NCBI GenBank assembly: GCA_018806915.1
Contig: JAGKQI010000103.1
Coordinates: 1,364,001-1,428,000, forward strand
DNA length: 64,000 nt
Reading direction: 5' to 3'
DNA from: Phytophthora colocasiae
Taxonomy: Eukaryota > Oomycota > Peronosporomycetes > Peronosporales > Peronosporaceae
Below are positions 23,846-33,295 of the stretch, piece after piece. Position 1 is the stretch's first letter. Each line of letters begins with the position of its first letter. Under the pieces are notes generated by a model that was not told the origin of the DNA, did no database searches, and saw only the letters and a program-made list of their open reading frames with translations. A program made the position numbers and the translations under genes.

Positions 23846-23863
23846 CCAATTCGCGAATGACTG
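23846..23863 (-). promoter_or_regulatory. Oomycete initiator-like core promoter of SPB1
   Basis: On the minus strand CAGTCATTCGCGAATTGG sits about 35-50 bases upstream of the SPB1 ATG and fits the TCATTY plus A/T-rich flank of oomycete start sites. It also supports the downstream ATG at 23812 as the true start. Confidence 0.5.
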
Positions 23864-24064
23864 AAGATTGCAGTGTGGCGGCTCAAAAGTGAAAGGTGCT
23901 CGCCCTCCACCAACCAACGAGCATACTGAAGCCAAGTGAACAGCAGTTACAACGAGGTTTTAAGTGAAAAACCTCATGGGTACACAAAACACCTCTTGTT
24001 TTTTGTATGCTGTCAAGTGAGGTTTAATACCGGAATGATTGTCACCAAGTTGAAGTGTATCATT

Positions 24065-27000
24065 TTACTTGCGGATCAATACGCGGTCGATGAGATGCAC
24101 GTTAGAGCGGTCGCTGGTGTTGAATTTGGCGTCTAGTGACGGGTTCTCGAAGTCCAGACGCAGCATATTGTCCACTTTAGTCACCAGCGGCTTCCAGTAG
24201 CTCGGTCGCGTCCACTTGAACGACGGCAGTTTCCGCTCCAGAGACGCTCGTGGGCCAGTACCACCACTCCATTTTGGATCTCTACACCATCTTCGCGGCA
24301 TCTTGTCCACACCGAAGGCGAAGATTTCCAGTCGTCCTTCCTTGTCGAAGTGCAGTCGCAGGAAGTTCTTGTAACTAGCGATGCGCAATGAGGAGAAGGC
24401 TTCGTTGTAGTGGCATCCTAGGATGTTGACTGACAGATACAAGTACGTGCCAAACACAAAGCTCACGACGGGGGTAGCTAACACCCAGAAGTACGGGAAT
24501 ACACTCGCGTAGTACGTCCACAGCTCCATACGCCCGAGACTCTCGAAACCGGACGTACAGATCTTGTTCCGGTGCAACGCCACCACTTCTGGAACTGCAG
24601 GGACAAACAGACATTTCGTTAGTCGCCGACAGATGGTACCAGCGTGTTCAATGTACTGCTTACCGTCGAAGATCGTCATGCAGAGTTGCATGAAATCCCC
24701 GTACAACGATGCGAGGCCAAATATATCGTACTTTCGGGCGGCCGAGAAGTCGGGTAGCGTGCTGCTGAAGAAGAGATAGAGTGTATGTTCACCCTCACGT
24801 CCCAGTGCGCCACGAACTGACGCCACTTCCAGCAGACACTCGTAAACGAGCAAGATCGTGAAGGCAGCCACGCAGTGTAAGCATGATACAACCAAACCCA
24901 TGGCGCATCGCTTGGGTAGTGTCGTGCAGTCCGCGAACCCGATCATCGCTACAAGCATGCCGATGGAACACAGCAACGACACGTGCGAAGTTGTGACCAT
25001 GTCGCACAGCAAGCTCACCAGCTCTTGCCAAAACTGTGCCGCTGCTTCCCACCGCGTCGGTGCCGCGTAAATTGACCCAACAGAACAACGCGGGAACATC
25101 GAAAACACAAGTCCGAAATACTGTCGACATCACACGTTGGTCAGGGCAAAAAAGAAGCATTCAAGACGGAAAAGAAATCGGTTTAACTTACCCCAACTCC
25201 ACCGATAGCATCGAATCGCCAGTTGAGCCGACGAAACCCAAACACGTTCAAAACCGCGTACCGTCTACCACAGATAAAAGAGGTCAGCACCATTCTTCTC
25301 GTGAAGATTTCAACCGCGATACAGTACCTTGAAATGTGTGCGGGTGGGTAACATGTCTTGTGTTCGTAGGTCCCGCCATTTGAAAGCAACGTCGGGGTTG
25401 GAATGTGTGTTGGATGCAAGAAAGCGCCCCCTCCGCCCGAGATAATTAAGTGCTCCGCAGAACGTTCGTGGCCTGAAGGATCTGCCTGCTCAGCAGCATC
25501 TCTGGCAATTCGCTCTTCTTTTGACAGCTCATCGTGCTGCTTCATGTGCGGGAAATGTTTTTGTACGGGGGATGAAAACGAGTGTCTGCGAGGGAGATTA
25601 GCCGTTGAGGCTTTCGGGCGTGGGGTATCAAACTGCATGGAAGCTGGGCGTTTGAGCACATGTGTCTCCTCCACCAAGGAATGTCGCATGTAGTTGTGGA
25701 TGTCTCCTGCTAGCCGCACCGCCACTCGGCCCTTGAGCACGTGCTCGATCAGGTATGAAAGCTTCACATCAACGTTCGACTTGTCTTCGTAGACATCAAG
25801 GAGCCACCGCGGTTCATGCGTAAGCACAATCACCGCGTCGTTGGGGCCCATCTGCGACTCCACCACTCGCTCGAAGAACCCGAATTGCTCCGTGTCCACA
25901 TCATTTTCCAGTGCCAAATCTACACCAAACAGCCACCATCCATGGGGGAGCTTCAAGCTAAAGTAGCTTGTCTTCTGCGGCATTAGCCATCCACCCAGCC
26001 AGTCCCTCTGGCAGATATACCTCGTGAAAGTGTTTAGACCGTCAAACCAGTCGTGATTTCCAGGAATCGCGAGCACGCTGGGACCTTCGTAGTCACGGAG
26101 TGAAGAACAACCATCGGGCGCCTTCTTCTGTGTGGAAATAGCCGAAGGGTGGTAGGAAGGTGGCGGCTTCATAGCGTATTCGAAGCATCGGAACAACCGT
26201 GTTTCATACGTGCTGCTGTCAGGGTGTGGGTACGCAAGATCCCCACCGATCACTAAGGCGTCGCCGCGTGGGAACACTCGTTTGACGGTTTTCATCTTTG
26301 TTTTCTTTGCCTCTTCCGGATCCATGGGGTCTTCACCGATTGATTTGTCGGCTGGTACTTCACAGTCCACTTCAAGTTGTGGTTGTGCGAGCAATCGAGC
26401 CACTTGGTAGCTGCTGTTAAAGCCATCTCCACAATCGGCCATAAAGTCCAACCATACCTCATCCTTTTCAGCGAGATGATCAAAGCAGTAGTCTTCGTCG
26501 TTGGGATGCAGTGCACGCTGCATTGTGCGCATGTCAAACCTCCCGAGAAAAACCTTGAGCGAAATCATCAGGTCAAAAACCGTGTCGAACAGAAGCATAG
26601 AGTACCAAGGCACCATGGGTAAGTTCTGCTCCGGCGGTAGTTGTTCTTGTCCATTCTCTCCTTCGGACAGTTCATCAATTTCGTCGTCTTCAACAGGGCC
26701 GGAGAACCACCCGAAGGACATAATCATGCGGATTCCACTGAATCGCTCCAGGAAGAAGTTGGTGATGGCAAGGAACATCCCCATACACCAGATCAAGATA
26801 GCGCCGCCATAACTGAAGCAAAGGAACGAGTTAGTGCAGGAAATAACGGAACAGCACGTAGACTGCAGACCCAGTACCTTGCGGGGACTAGCGTTTCCAC
26901 GTCGTCCGACTGGACGAAGGAGAAAATTTGTGCACAAGCGTGGCTGTTGTACGTCCGTGGTTCATCTGGAGATGCGGCGCAGTCGTACGTAGCGTCACAA

Positions 27001-27878
27001 TGTACTATCAGAGCCACACAGGCAACGCTGATGGCAGCGCTGTTGCGAAGAACGTTCATGAACGACCGCGCCAAGCTGCGAAACAAGAAGAACGTGTCAA
27101 CACGATTTAAAAGATCGTGAAAAGGGCGTGGAAACGTACGAGACGTGCGCCACTGTCCAGGAGAAACCGAGTTTCTTCGTGACACGAGAGAGAAAGAGCA
27201 CCATGAGCACCTCCAGCACTATTAGGAATACGAAGCTGGCCGAGAAGAAAGGAAATAGCAATGATATCTGTTCACAGCAAGGCAAGCACAACAGTTAGAG
27301 CCTTCCGCGTCCTTCAGTAACGTTGTCTGCAGTTGACGAACCGGTTGCTTGATGGTAGAATCTAACAGTCCTAAAGCGTGCACGGGAGTGTGCAATGCAG
27401 CAGCGGAGAAGAGCCACGCATAGAGAACCATAGAGAAGTAGACGTAGGGCGTCCATGAGTTGAGCAGCTCCCGGTTCCCCACGAACGGACTCGTGAAGAA
27501 GTAGAACGCCAGGTAGATCACCAGGTAAAGCGCGAACCAGACCTGGCAGTGCTGTTAGAACTGCGGTAATAGTACATGGCAGATAGCATTACGCACTAGC
27601 TGGTCCTCCGCCTTGGTCGACTCCTGCTCCAGGGGCCACATCGTCTCAATCAGGTAGGTCACTAGAGCACAGGATACACCACGCTGAAGGGCCGATACAA
27701 AACCGGTAAATTCCCTTTAAACCAGTCAGTACAGGATACGTACTAGCCGAGTGCCGCCCGGCGGTGTGTATGTGTTAGGTCCCAACCCGTAGTGCTCGCT
27801 GTTCCAGCTCGCCCTACTACTCTGTAGCCCCTGCCTTCGCTTCGCTCGGAGGGGACAAAAACATACACAGTGTTTCAT
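24065..27878 (-). CDS. Multipass membrane metallophosphoesterase (about 1127 aa, N-terminus uncertain)
   Basis: Exons inferred on the minus strand: about 27878-27744, 27683-27597, 27542-27384, 27267-27140, 27075-26878, 26812-25192, 25120-24065; phases agree at each joint. Hydrophobic segments near the N-terminus (IYLAFYFFTSP, FPFFSASFVFLIVLEVLMV, GGAILIWCMGMFLAITNFFL) and several in the last exon suggest about nine or more membrane spans. Between them lies a calcineurin-like catalytic domain: GDLAYPHPDS, LAIPGNHDWFDGL, VIVLTHEPRW and LAGDIHNYMRH, which together give the Asp/Asn/His metal ligands (the first DxH-type motif is not obvious to me). Plant and oomycete genomes hold similar membrane-bound phosphoesterases; the substrate is unknown. 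The first exon lies within 100 bp of a Helitron-type helicase gene, so the real 5' end may be altered or lost. A 69-bp intron-like segment is inside the last exon (24663-24595). Confidence 0.72.
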
Positions 27879-27939
27879 ATGCACAGTGAACATGTATTTG
27901 TTGTTATGAAAAATGCAGTGATCTCCTTCTTCCTCTTGC

Positions 27940-30048
27940 TTACATCTCGAATATCTGTCGATAAACAATATTCTGTGTGTACACTCCATCGGCGTCCACC
28001 TGGTCAGGATACTCGATCATCACCTTGAGTCTCGACCGCGCTGTCACTCTCGATAACGCCACGTACAGCTGTCCGTGTGAGAAGCAAGGAGTCGCCAAGT
28101 ATAGTCCGAGATTTTGTACCGTTTGTCCTTGGGCCTTGTTGATTGTCATCGCAAACGCTGGTTGCACTGGGAACTGCTTACGACGTAGACGGAAGGGGAA
28201 CTCACGCGTGTCCCCGTCACTGAGGAACACAATCCGCGGAATGAACACATGCTGGCCGTGGCGTTCCCCTGTCATGATGGTCGCATGGATCACGTGGGGT
28301 TTCAGCTCCACAACACGGAGGCGCGTTCCGTTGCACAGTCCAAGATTGGGATTCAGGTTGCGCATCATCATGATCGGCGCACCCTTCTTCAGAGTTAGTT
28401 TGTGCGGCGGGATTCCGTTCATATTCACTGAATGCAGGAGTTCAGGCTCAAAGTAATCAGCGTCACCGTCATTATCCACTGAATCGTTGGACAAATACTC
28501 CTGGGCGTCACCTTCCAGCTTCTGAGAAACAGCTTCGTTGATACGCTGCACGATCATGTTCGTAGTCGTCAATATCGTTCGGTTGGCAAAGTACTCATCC
28601 GTGGCGATCTCAGGGTTATTGATGTCTGCATACATCTCGTCAATGATGCGTCGCATGCCTCTGGGAGTGGTGCCAGGCCGAACCTCTTCATCTTCTTCTT
28701 CCGGCTCCTCCTCCGGTTCGCTCTCAATCAACATGTCGTTCGGGATCTTGATGAAATCTGGTCCAAGTCCAGCATTAAGTTGGTGCCTTCCTTCGCCCAC
28801 TTGAAGGAGAAACTCAGAGAATGCTGCCAGTTCTTCCGCTGTCGTTTCATTCGCAGCCGACCTCACACGCATGTTCTCCGTAAGATGAACTTGTTCGAAT
28901 TTGCTCCACAACTCCGAAGACTTTAGACACGCGTCGACGGTATCGGCAGGCGTTCCCTGCAGTACCACTGGTAGAATTTGTCTGAAATCTCCTGAAAGGA
29001 CGACCACTTTCCCGCCAAATGGTTCATCGAGGTCCAAGATATCCCGTAGCGAACGGTCCACAGCCTCAAAAGCGTGACGATGGGCCATCGGAGCCTCGTC
29101 CCAGATAATTAAACTGGCCATCTTGATAAGTTCCTTCAGGGCGGAGTTCTTATTGATCGCACACGTAGACTCCGCATTCAGCTTTAGCGGGATTCGAAAG
29201 GTAGAATGTGCAGTGCGACCACCCATTAGTAGAAGTGCGGCAATTCCACTCGAAGCTACCGCAATGGCAATTTTCCCAGACAAACGAACTTTTGCCAGGA
29301 TGTGCTTGAGCAAGGTTGATTTTCCAGTACCACCAGGTCCATCCAGAAAAAATAACTTGGTGCCTTCTGAAGATCCATCGACAGCCGCCATGACTTTCGC
29401 GTAGATAGCTTGTTGACCTTCATTAAGTCCATCCTCATGCTCCACAATTTCTTGAAGCATGTGATAGTCATACGCCATGGTCTCGCGGTCAATCAAACTG
29501 TTGTTGGTCTGGAGTGTGTCTCGAAGAAGCAGATCAGGGAAATCGGCAAGTTGTGGAAGGTCAAACTCATGTACCGCTTTCCCACTCACTTGAAGCAACT
29601 CGTTCAGACTCTTGAGCGTGTTAAACATCACCACGTCGTCCCTCGCCTGGCCTTCCATGGCGCAGAATCGACGGTGGAAATCCTCAGACAATGCTCCGTA
29701 GTAATTATCCCATAGCTGACGCACCTGCCCAACCTGAGAGTATACTAACAGCGTAGCAAATAGCTGACGCAGTTGATACGCCATCTGGAACGTCGCGGCT
29801 TCCTCCATACAGGCTTCCCACTCCTCATCATTCTCGAGATATCCTAGACGTAACGTGGCATCCTTATACGATCCACATACGACGCTATCCACAGTCCGGA
29901 TATCCTGGAAAGAAGTAGGTCCTTTGCGATGGCATAGCAAGTAAAATCGCATCCACACATATGTGGTCTCTTGGTGAACGTATACTATCGAACGCACGAT
30001 AAAATCTGTAGAATCGTTAACAAAATACAGTTGAATAATCGTTAACAA
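27940..30048 (-). CDS. Helitron-type Pif1-family helicase, uninterrupted, Rep part missing
   Basis: A 702-residue frame without stops. It shows the helicase motifs of Helitron-borne Pif1 enzymes: a FYLLCHRKGPTSFQDIRTV lead-in typical of the region just after the Rep nuclease, Walker A DGPGGTGKSTLLKHIL, Walker B IIWDEAPM, GDFRQILPVV, TINKAQGQT and YVALSRVTARSRLK. A Glu-rich insert (about residues 440-460) splits motifs. Upstream of 30048 there is only repeat sequence: no Rep HUH motif, so the element is 5' truncated. The listed start lies inside the 25-bp tandem repeat at 30009-30096 and is probably not a natural start codon. The gene could be a transposon remnant or a captured Pif1-like helicase; the flanking repeats favour the first. 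Confidence 0.88.
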   Translation of the reverse strand: MLTIIQLYFVNDSTDFIVRSIVYVHQETTYVWMRFYLLCHRKGPTSFQDIRTVDSVVCGSYKDATLRLGYLENDEEWEACMEEAATFQMAYQLRQLFATLLVYSQVGQVRQLWDNYYGALSEDFHRRFCAMEGQARDDVVMFNTLKSLNELLQVSGKAVHEFDLPQLADFPDLLLRDTLQTNNSLIDRETMAYDYHMLQEIVEHEDGLNEGQQAIYAKVMAAVDGSSEGTKLFFLDGPGGTGKSTLLKHILAKVRLSGKIAIAVASSGIAALLLMGGRTAHSTFRIPLKLNAESTCAINKNSALKELIKMASLIIWDEAPMAHRHAFEAVDRSLRDILDLDEPFGGKVVVLSGDFRQILPVVLQGTPADTVDACLKSSELWSKFEQVHLTENMRVRSAANETTAEELAAFSEFLLQVGEGRHQLNAGLGPDFIKIPNDMLIESEPEEEPEEEDEEVRPGTTPRGMRRIIDEMYADINNPEIATDEYFANRTILTTTNMIVQRINEAVSQKLEGDAQEYLSNDSVDNDGDADYFEPELLHSVNMNGIPPHKLTLKKGAPIMMMRNLNPNLGLCNGTRLRVVELKPHVIHATIMTGERHGQHVFIPRIVFLSDGDTREFPFRLRRKQFPVQPAFAMTINKAQGQTVQNLGLYLATPCFSHGQLYVALSRVTARSRLKVMIEYPDQVDADGVYTQNIVYRQIFEM

Positions 30049-30096
30049 AATACAGTTGAATAATGGTTATCAAAATACAGTCGAATCAAAATACAG
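30009..30096. repeat. About 25-bp tandem repeat at the truncated edge of the Helitron helicase
   Basis: Four imperfect copies of a unit like TTGAATAATCGTTAACAAAA followed by TACAG start near 30009, 30031, 30056 and 30081; the last is shortened. A run of GGACACACGGACAGACAG-type simple repeat follows at about 30165-30205. The repeats bound the helicase frame on its 5' side. Confidence 0.75.
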
Positions 30097-30418
30097 CCGA
30101 ATAAATATAATATTAGCCAATCCCGAGGCCGCCTTCGCTGCGCTCGGCAGCAAAAAAACGCAGCGCGGACGGACACACGGACACACAGACGGACAGACAG
30201 ACGCCGCACTAGCCTAGAGGGTAGAGATACAGGCCTGCACAGGATATGTATTACGGGATATACCTAACGGCTTGTTGTTCTTCCATCGGGGCCCCTTGCA
30301 ATGCATTACTATTGGCACGCGGTAGCTCTCCTCGGAATAATCCGTTGGCATTCATCGTTCCCCTGACAGTGCTGCTACACTCCCGTAGGCTTACAGAGCC
30401 ATCGCGAGCAGGGGATTA
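30097..30418. other. Non-coding flank between helicase and pogo-type element
   Basis: Apart from the GGACACAC/GGACAGAC simple repeat and a CTTCGCTGCGCTCGG motif (similar to one at 27838-27852 beyond the other end of the helicase), I see no gene here. Confidence 0.5.
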
Positions 30419-31608
30419 CAGACAACGACACAAAAACTCGGGGAAATCAGTTCAGCTTTCAGCATACCTGACACAAAAACTCGGGCTCGTTAAATCTATA
30501 TTTTGATTGGTTAACATAAACTTCAAAATGTGCATGGACTTGTTTTTAGTAGATTAAACAATTGCAGTCTCCAACCTAGGAATTGCTGTTGTAAAGCTAC
30601 GAATTAAATTAAAAATAAAAAACTAACCGTCAGCTCGAATAGTGAGAACAGCAGTCATCCGTCCTGAATGTTTGGACAAGTCTCTGACTTTTGCCGAACC
30701 TTTTCTTCCTTTGATGCCCCAAGTCCTCGCTGGTGGAATGTCAAAATTTATTGCAGTCTCGTCAACGTTGTAAATCTCCGATGGAGAGTAGGAATTGTAT
30801 CTTGCCCAAAACGCTATAGAAAAGTCCGTTTTAATCTGAAGTAAGTCTGCAGAAGGCAGCTTAGTTTCTTGTTCTTTTTGAGTTGAAAACCCATACCTAA
30901 AAGAAAAAAAATAATATTGGGCAATTTAAACATATTAAAAAATTACGCAAAAATATTTACCGTTTGGCAGTGCGCTGCAACAAGCGCTCAAGAGCCCTTC
31001 GGCAGCTAAGCTCAGATGTTTTATCTTTCTGGTAATTCTCGAGCCACTCACTGTAGTTTTCTTCAATGAAACCTATCATAATTGAAGTCGTAAGCCACTG
31101 GTAGCACACAAACAGATTGTCAAACAAAGTTTCAATTAAAAATAAAGAAATAAATATACCTCTTCATCTCGTCGAATGTCCTTCATGAAAGTCACCTGGG
31201 CAGGTGTGAAAGGGAATCTCTCCTTTCGTCCCTGCCCCTTTGTCGTCTTCGACAGCTTGTCCCCCTTGAAGGCGCGCAGCCTTTCGCGAGCTCGCCACTA
31301 ACTGTCTACCGGTGCGGGTGGATAGCCAAGTTCGTCAATGGCCTCGGGCAAACCGATCGCCTCGATACGGGCAATGGCAGCAAGCTTTTCTTTTATGGTG
31401 TAAGTCCTCTGCTTGCGTGCCATTACGACCTTCTCGAAATGCTATAGTTTGCGGTCCTGAACCAGCGTTTTGTTGGCCTCCATCCATGTTTTTTTTTTTA
31501 ATTGGTAAACAGCGAAAACAATGCTGTGATTTGATTGGTTCGATTTTTGTATGGGCACATCTTGAGATCCCGAGTTTTGTGTACGCCGAGTTTTTGTGTC
31601 GTTGTCTG
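30419..31608. mobile_element. Pogo/Tigger-type DNA transposon, non-autonomous, 1190 bp
   Basis: The element is bounded by perfect 23-bp terminal inverted repeats: 30419-30441 begins CAGACAACGACACAAAAACT, and 31586-31608 is its exact reverse complement. A TA dinucleotide lies immediately outside each end (30417-30418 and 31609-31610), the target duplication of Tc1/mariner/pogo elements. A second, subterminal inverted pair is seen inside: GACACAAAAACTCGGG at 30470-30485 and CCCGAGTTTTGTGT at 31569-31582. Between them lies a decayed transposase on the minus strand. The 3' half of the transposase is absent, so the copy cannot move on its own. Confidence 0.9.
30629..31423 (-). pseudogene. Decayed pogo-type (CENP-B HTH, DDE) transposase fragment
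   Basis: Reading from an ATG at 31423 (MARKQRTYTIKEKLAAIARI), the frame gives a helix-turn-helix N-terminus, an in-frame TAG after PPAPVDS, then continues in the same frame (WRARERLRAFKGDKL, RFPFTPAQVTFMKDIRRDEE) to a probable donor near 31160. A second part at about 31075-30961 (ENYSEWLENYQKDKTSELSC and on) and a third at about 30900-30629 follow. The third contains SPSEIYNVDETAINFD, the first catalytic Asp region of the DDE domain, then TWGIKGRKGSAKV and KHSGRMTAVLTIRAD. The rest of the catalytic domain is missing. Confidence 0.8.
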
Positions 31609-31610
31609 TA

Positions 31611-32297
31611 CACGCCTTCAAAGGCCCTGCCGCGTGACGCGTCGTCGTTTTGTGTTGATGGCCCGACTATGAAAACTACCTTTCTAGACTAAATCACAAT
31701 AGGACCCCTTACAAATTTCAAGACAATAAGACCAAACGGGACTAAAATCCCTGCCCCGGCTGTGTAAACCAGTCCGCCAATCGATTCCATACCCTGTTAT
31801 AAGTGTTATGCACATGTCATATACTATGACATGCATATGATCATGTATGCTATGATCACTCGTGCAACTCCTGCCAATGGGCTTTTAGGTTATGACCTGG
31901 AGATTGAGTAACAGTAGCTGGAGATCGCTTCAAAGGATCACAATCCAAAAGACCATGACGCTACCACGTCGAAACCATTTAGCTGAATTGTCAGAGCGAT
32001 TCAGTGTGGAACATGTCCTGACGAGCTGTGATTTCTTCTTTACCCACGTTCCTCTTCTACCGCAAGAACGTGTTTACAACCGGGAGTGGCGTCGACACTT
32101 GCGGAGTTGTGGTGAAGTGGATTTGTGGTAAAGTGGATTCAAATCAAACCGGATACAACGCAGAACGACCACGATGATGGGTGACGTGCGACAGTGGTGC
32201 TACGATAAGGACAGGTCCCTGGAACTGGATACCTATTCTAGGGCGGACCCTAAGTTAGGACCCACTTGGCCTAGCTTACCTACGTTCGGATCCCACA
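31611..32297. other. Gene-free flank of the repeat island
   Basis: The stretch includes an A/T-rich part with repeated CATATGATCATGTATGCTAT-like words around 31808-31862. A 79-codon frame at 31892-32131 has no recognisable feature and I do not call it a gene. It may be the outer part of the element whose decayed reading frame lies at 33296-34519. Confidence 0.4.
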
Positions 32298-32421
32298 GTT
32301 CTAAGTGCGGATCCGGTAATCCTAAGTGCGGATCCGGCAATCCTTAAGTGCGGATCCGGCAGTCCTTAAGTGCGGATCCGGCAGTCTTAAGTGCGGATCC
32401 CGCGGTCCTAAGTGCGGATCC
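32298..32421. repeat. Short tandem repeat, unit about 21-23 bp with GGATCC
   Basis: Six imperfect copies of a unit of the form CTAAGTGCGGATCCGGCAGT follow each other before a longer array begins. Each copy carries one GGATCC. Confidence 0.8.
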
Positions 32422-33052
32422 TTCGAACCCCCAGATCCAGAGATCCAGATCCAAGATCCTCGGATCCCGAAGCCGGATCCCCAAGATCCAAGATCCCGAG
32501 ATCCAGATCCAAGATCCTCGGATCCCGAGGCTGGATCCCGAAGCCGGATCCCCAAGATCCAAGATCCCGAGATCCAGATCCAAGATCCTCGGATCCCGAG
32601 GCCGGATCCCCAAGATCCAAGATCCTCGGATCCTGAAGCCGGATCCCTAAGATCCAAGATCCCAAGGTCCAGATCCAAGATCCTCGGATCCTGAAGCCGG
32701 ATCCCCAAGATCCAAGATCCCGAGATCCAGATCCAGGATCCTCGGATCCTGAAGTCGGATCCCTAAGATCCAAGATCCCGAGATCCAGATGGCGGATCCC
32801 CAAGATCCAAGATCCAAGATCCAGATCCAAGATCCCGAGATCCAGATGGCGGATCCCCAAGATCCAAGATCCAAGATCCTCGGATCCAGATGCCGGATCC
32901 CCAAGATCCAAGATCCCGAGATCCAGATGCCGGATCCCCAAGATCCAAGATCCAGAGATCCAGATCCAGGATCCTCGGATCCTGAAGTCGGATCCTTGGA
33001 TCCTGAAGCTGGATCCTCGGATCTGAACTCGGATCCTCAAGATCCAAGACAT
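32422..33052. repeat. GGATCC-rich nested minisatellite, main unit about 57 bp
   Basis: About a dozen units begin with GGATCCCCAAGATCCAAGAT or a close variant. Full units are about 57-58 bp and shorter ones about 37 bp and 13 bp occur. Within each unit the word GATCC recurs every 6-13 bp (AAGATCC, GAGATCCAGATCC, CTCGGATCC), so the array is a repeat of repeats. All six frames are largely open, which gives several spurious reading frames of Asp/Pro/Arg/Ile/Ser composition. Confidence 0.92.
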
Positions 33053-33295
33053 CGACATAGTGGAGAGGTTGCAGGAGAGCCAGCATGATCTAAGATAGAG
33101 ATTTGCGATGGGCAAGATAGGGTACAGGATGAGGAACTGGATAACCATAAATCAAAGAGTCGAATTTACCTTCTAGTGCGCAAGTGGTTCTCTTCGGGAC
33201 TTAAGACAAGGGAAGAGGATAGTGTATTGGCCTCCCCTTAGTGTTCCTGCAAGTTTCTTCGCACACCTAGCTACAGCTAAGACCGGATCCCCGAT
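33053..33295 (+). other. Link between minisatellite and decayed reading frame
   Basis: In the plus frame shared with the decayed frame at 33296 this stretch reads with three stops (near 33086, 33239 and 33281). It may be part of the same ancient reading frame; I see no other feature. Confidence 0.4.

Noticed and set aside
23166..23860. 231-codon plus-strand frame
   Set aside because: It is antisense to the conserved SPB1 methyltransferase domain.
30215..30245. Possible tRNA-like sequence
   Set aside because: The GGGTAGAGATACAGG words do not extend to a cloverleaf and no GGTTCGAAT arm is present.
32298..33052. CRISPR-like array
   Set aside because: The spacing is irregular, units are not separated by unique spacers, and the genome is eukaryotic.
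32408..33148. 246-codon Ile/Leu/Gly/Ser/Trp repeat frame on the minus strand
   Set aside because: The GGATCC minisatellite is open in several frames on both strands; composition follows from the repeat.
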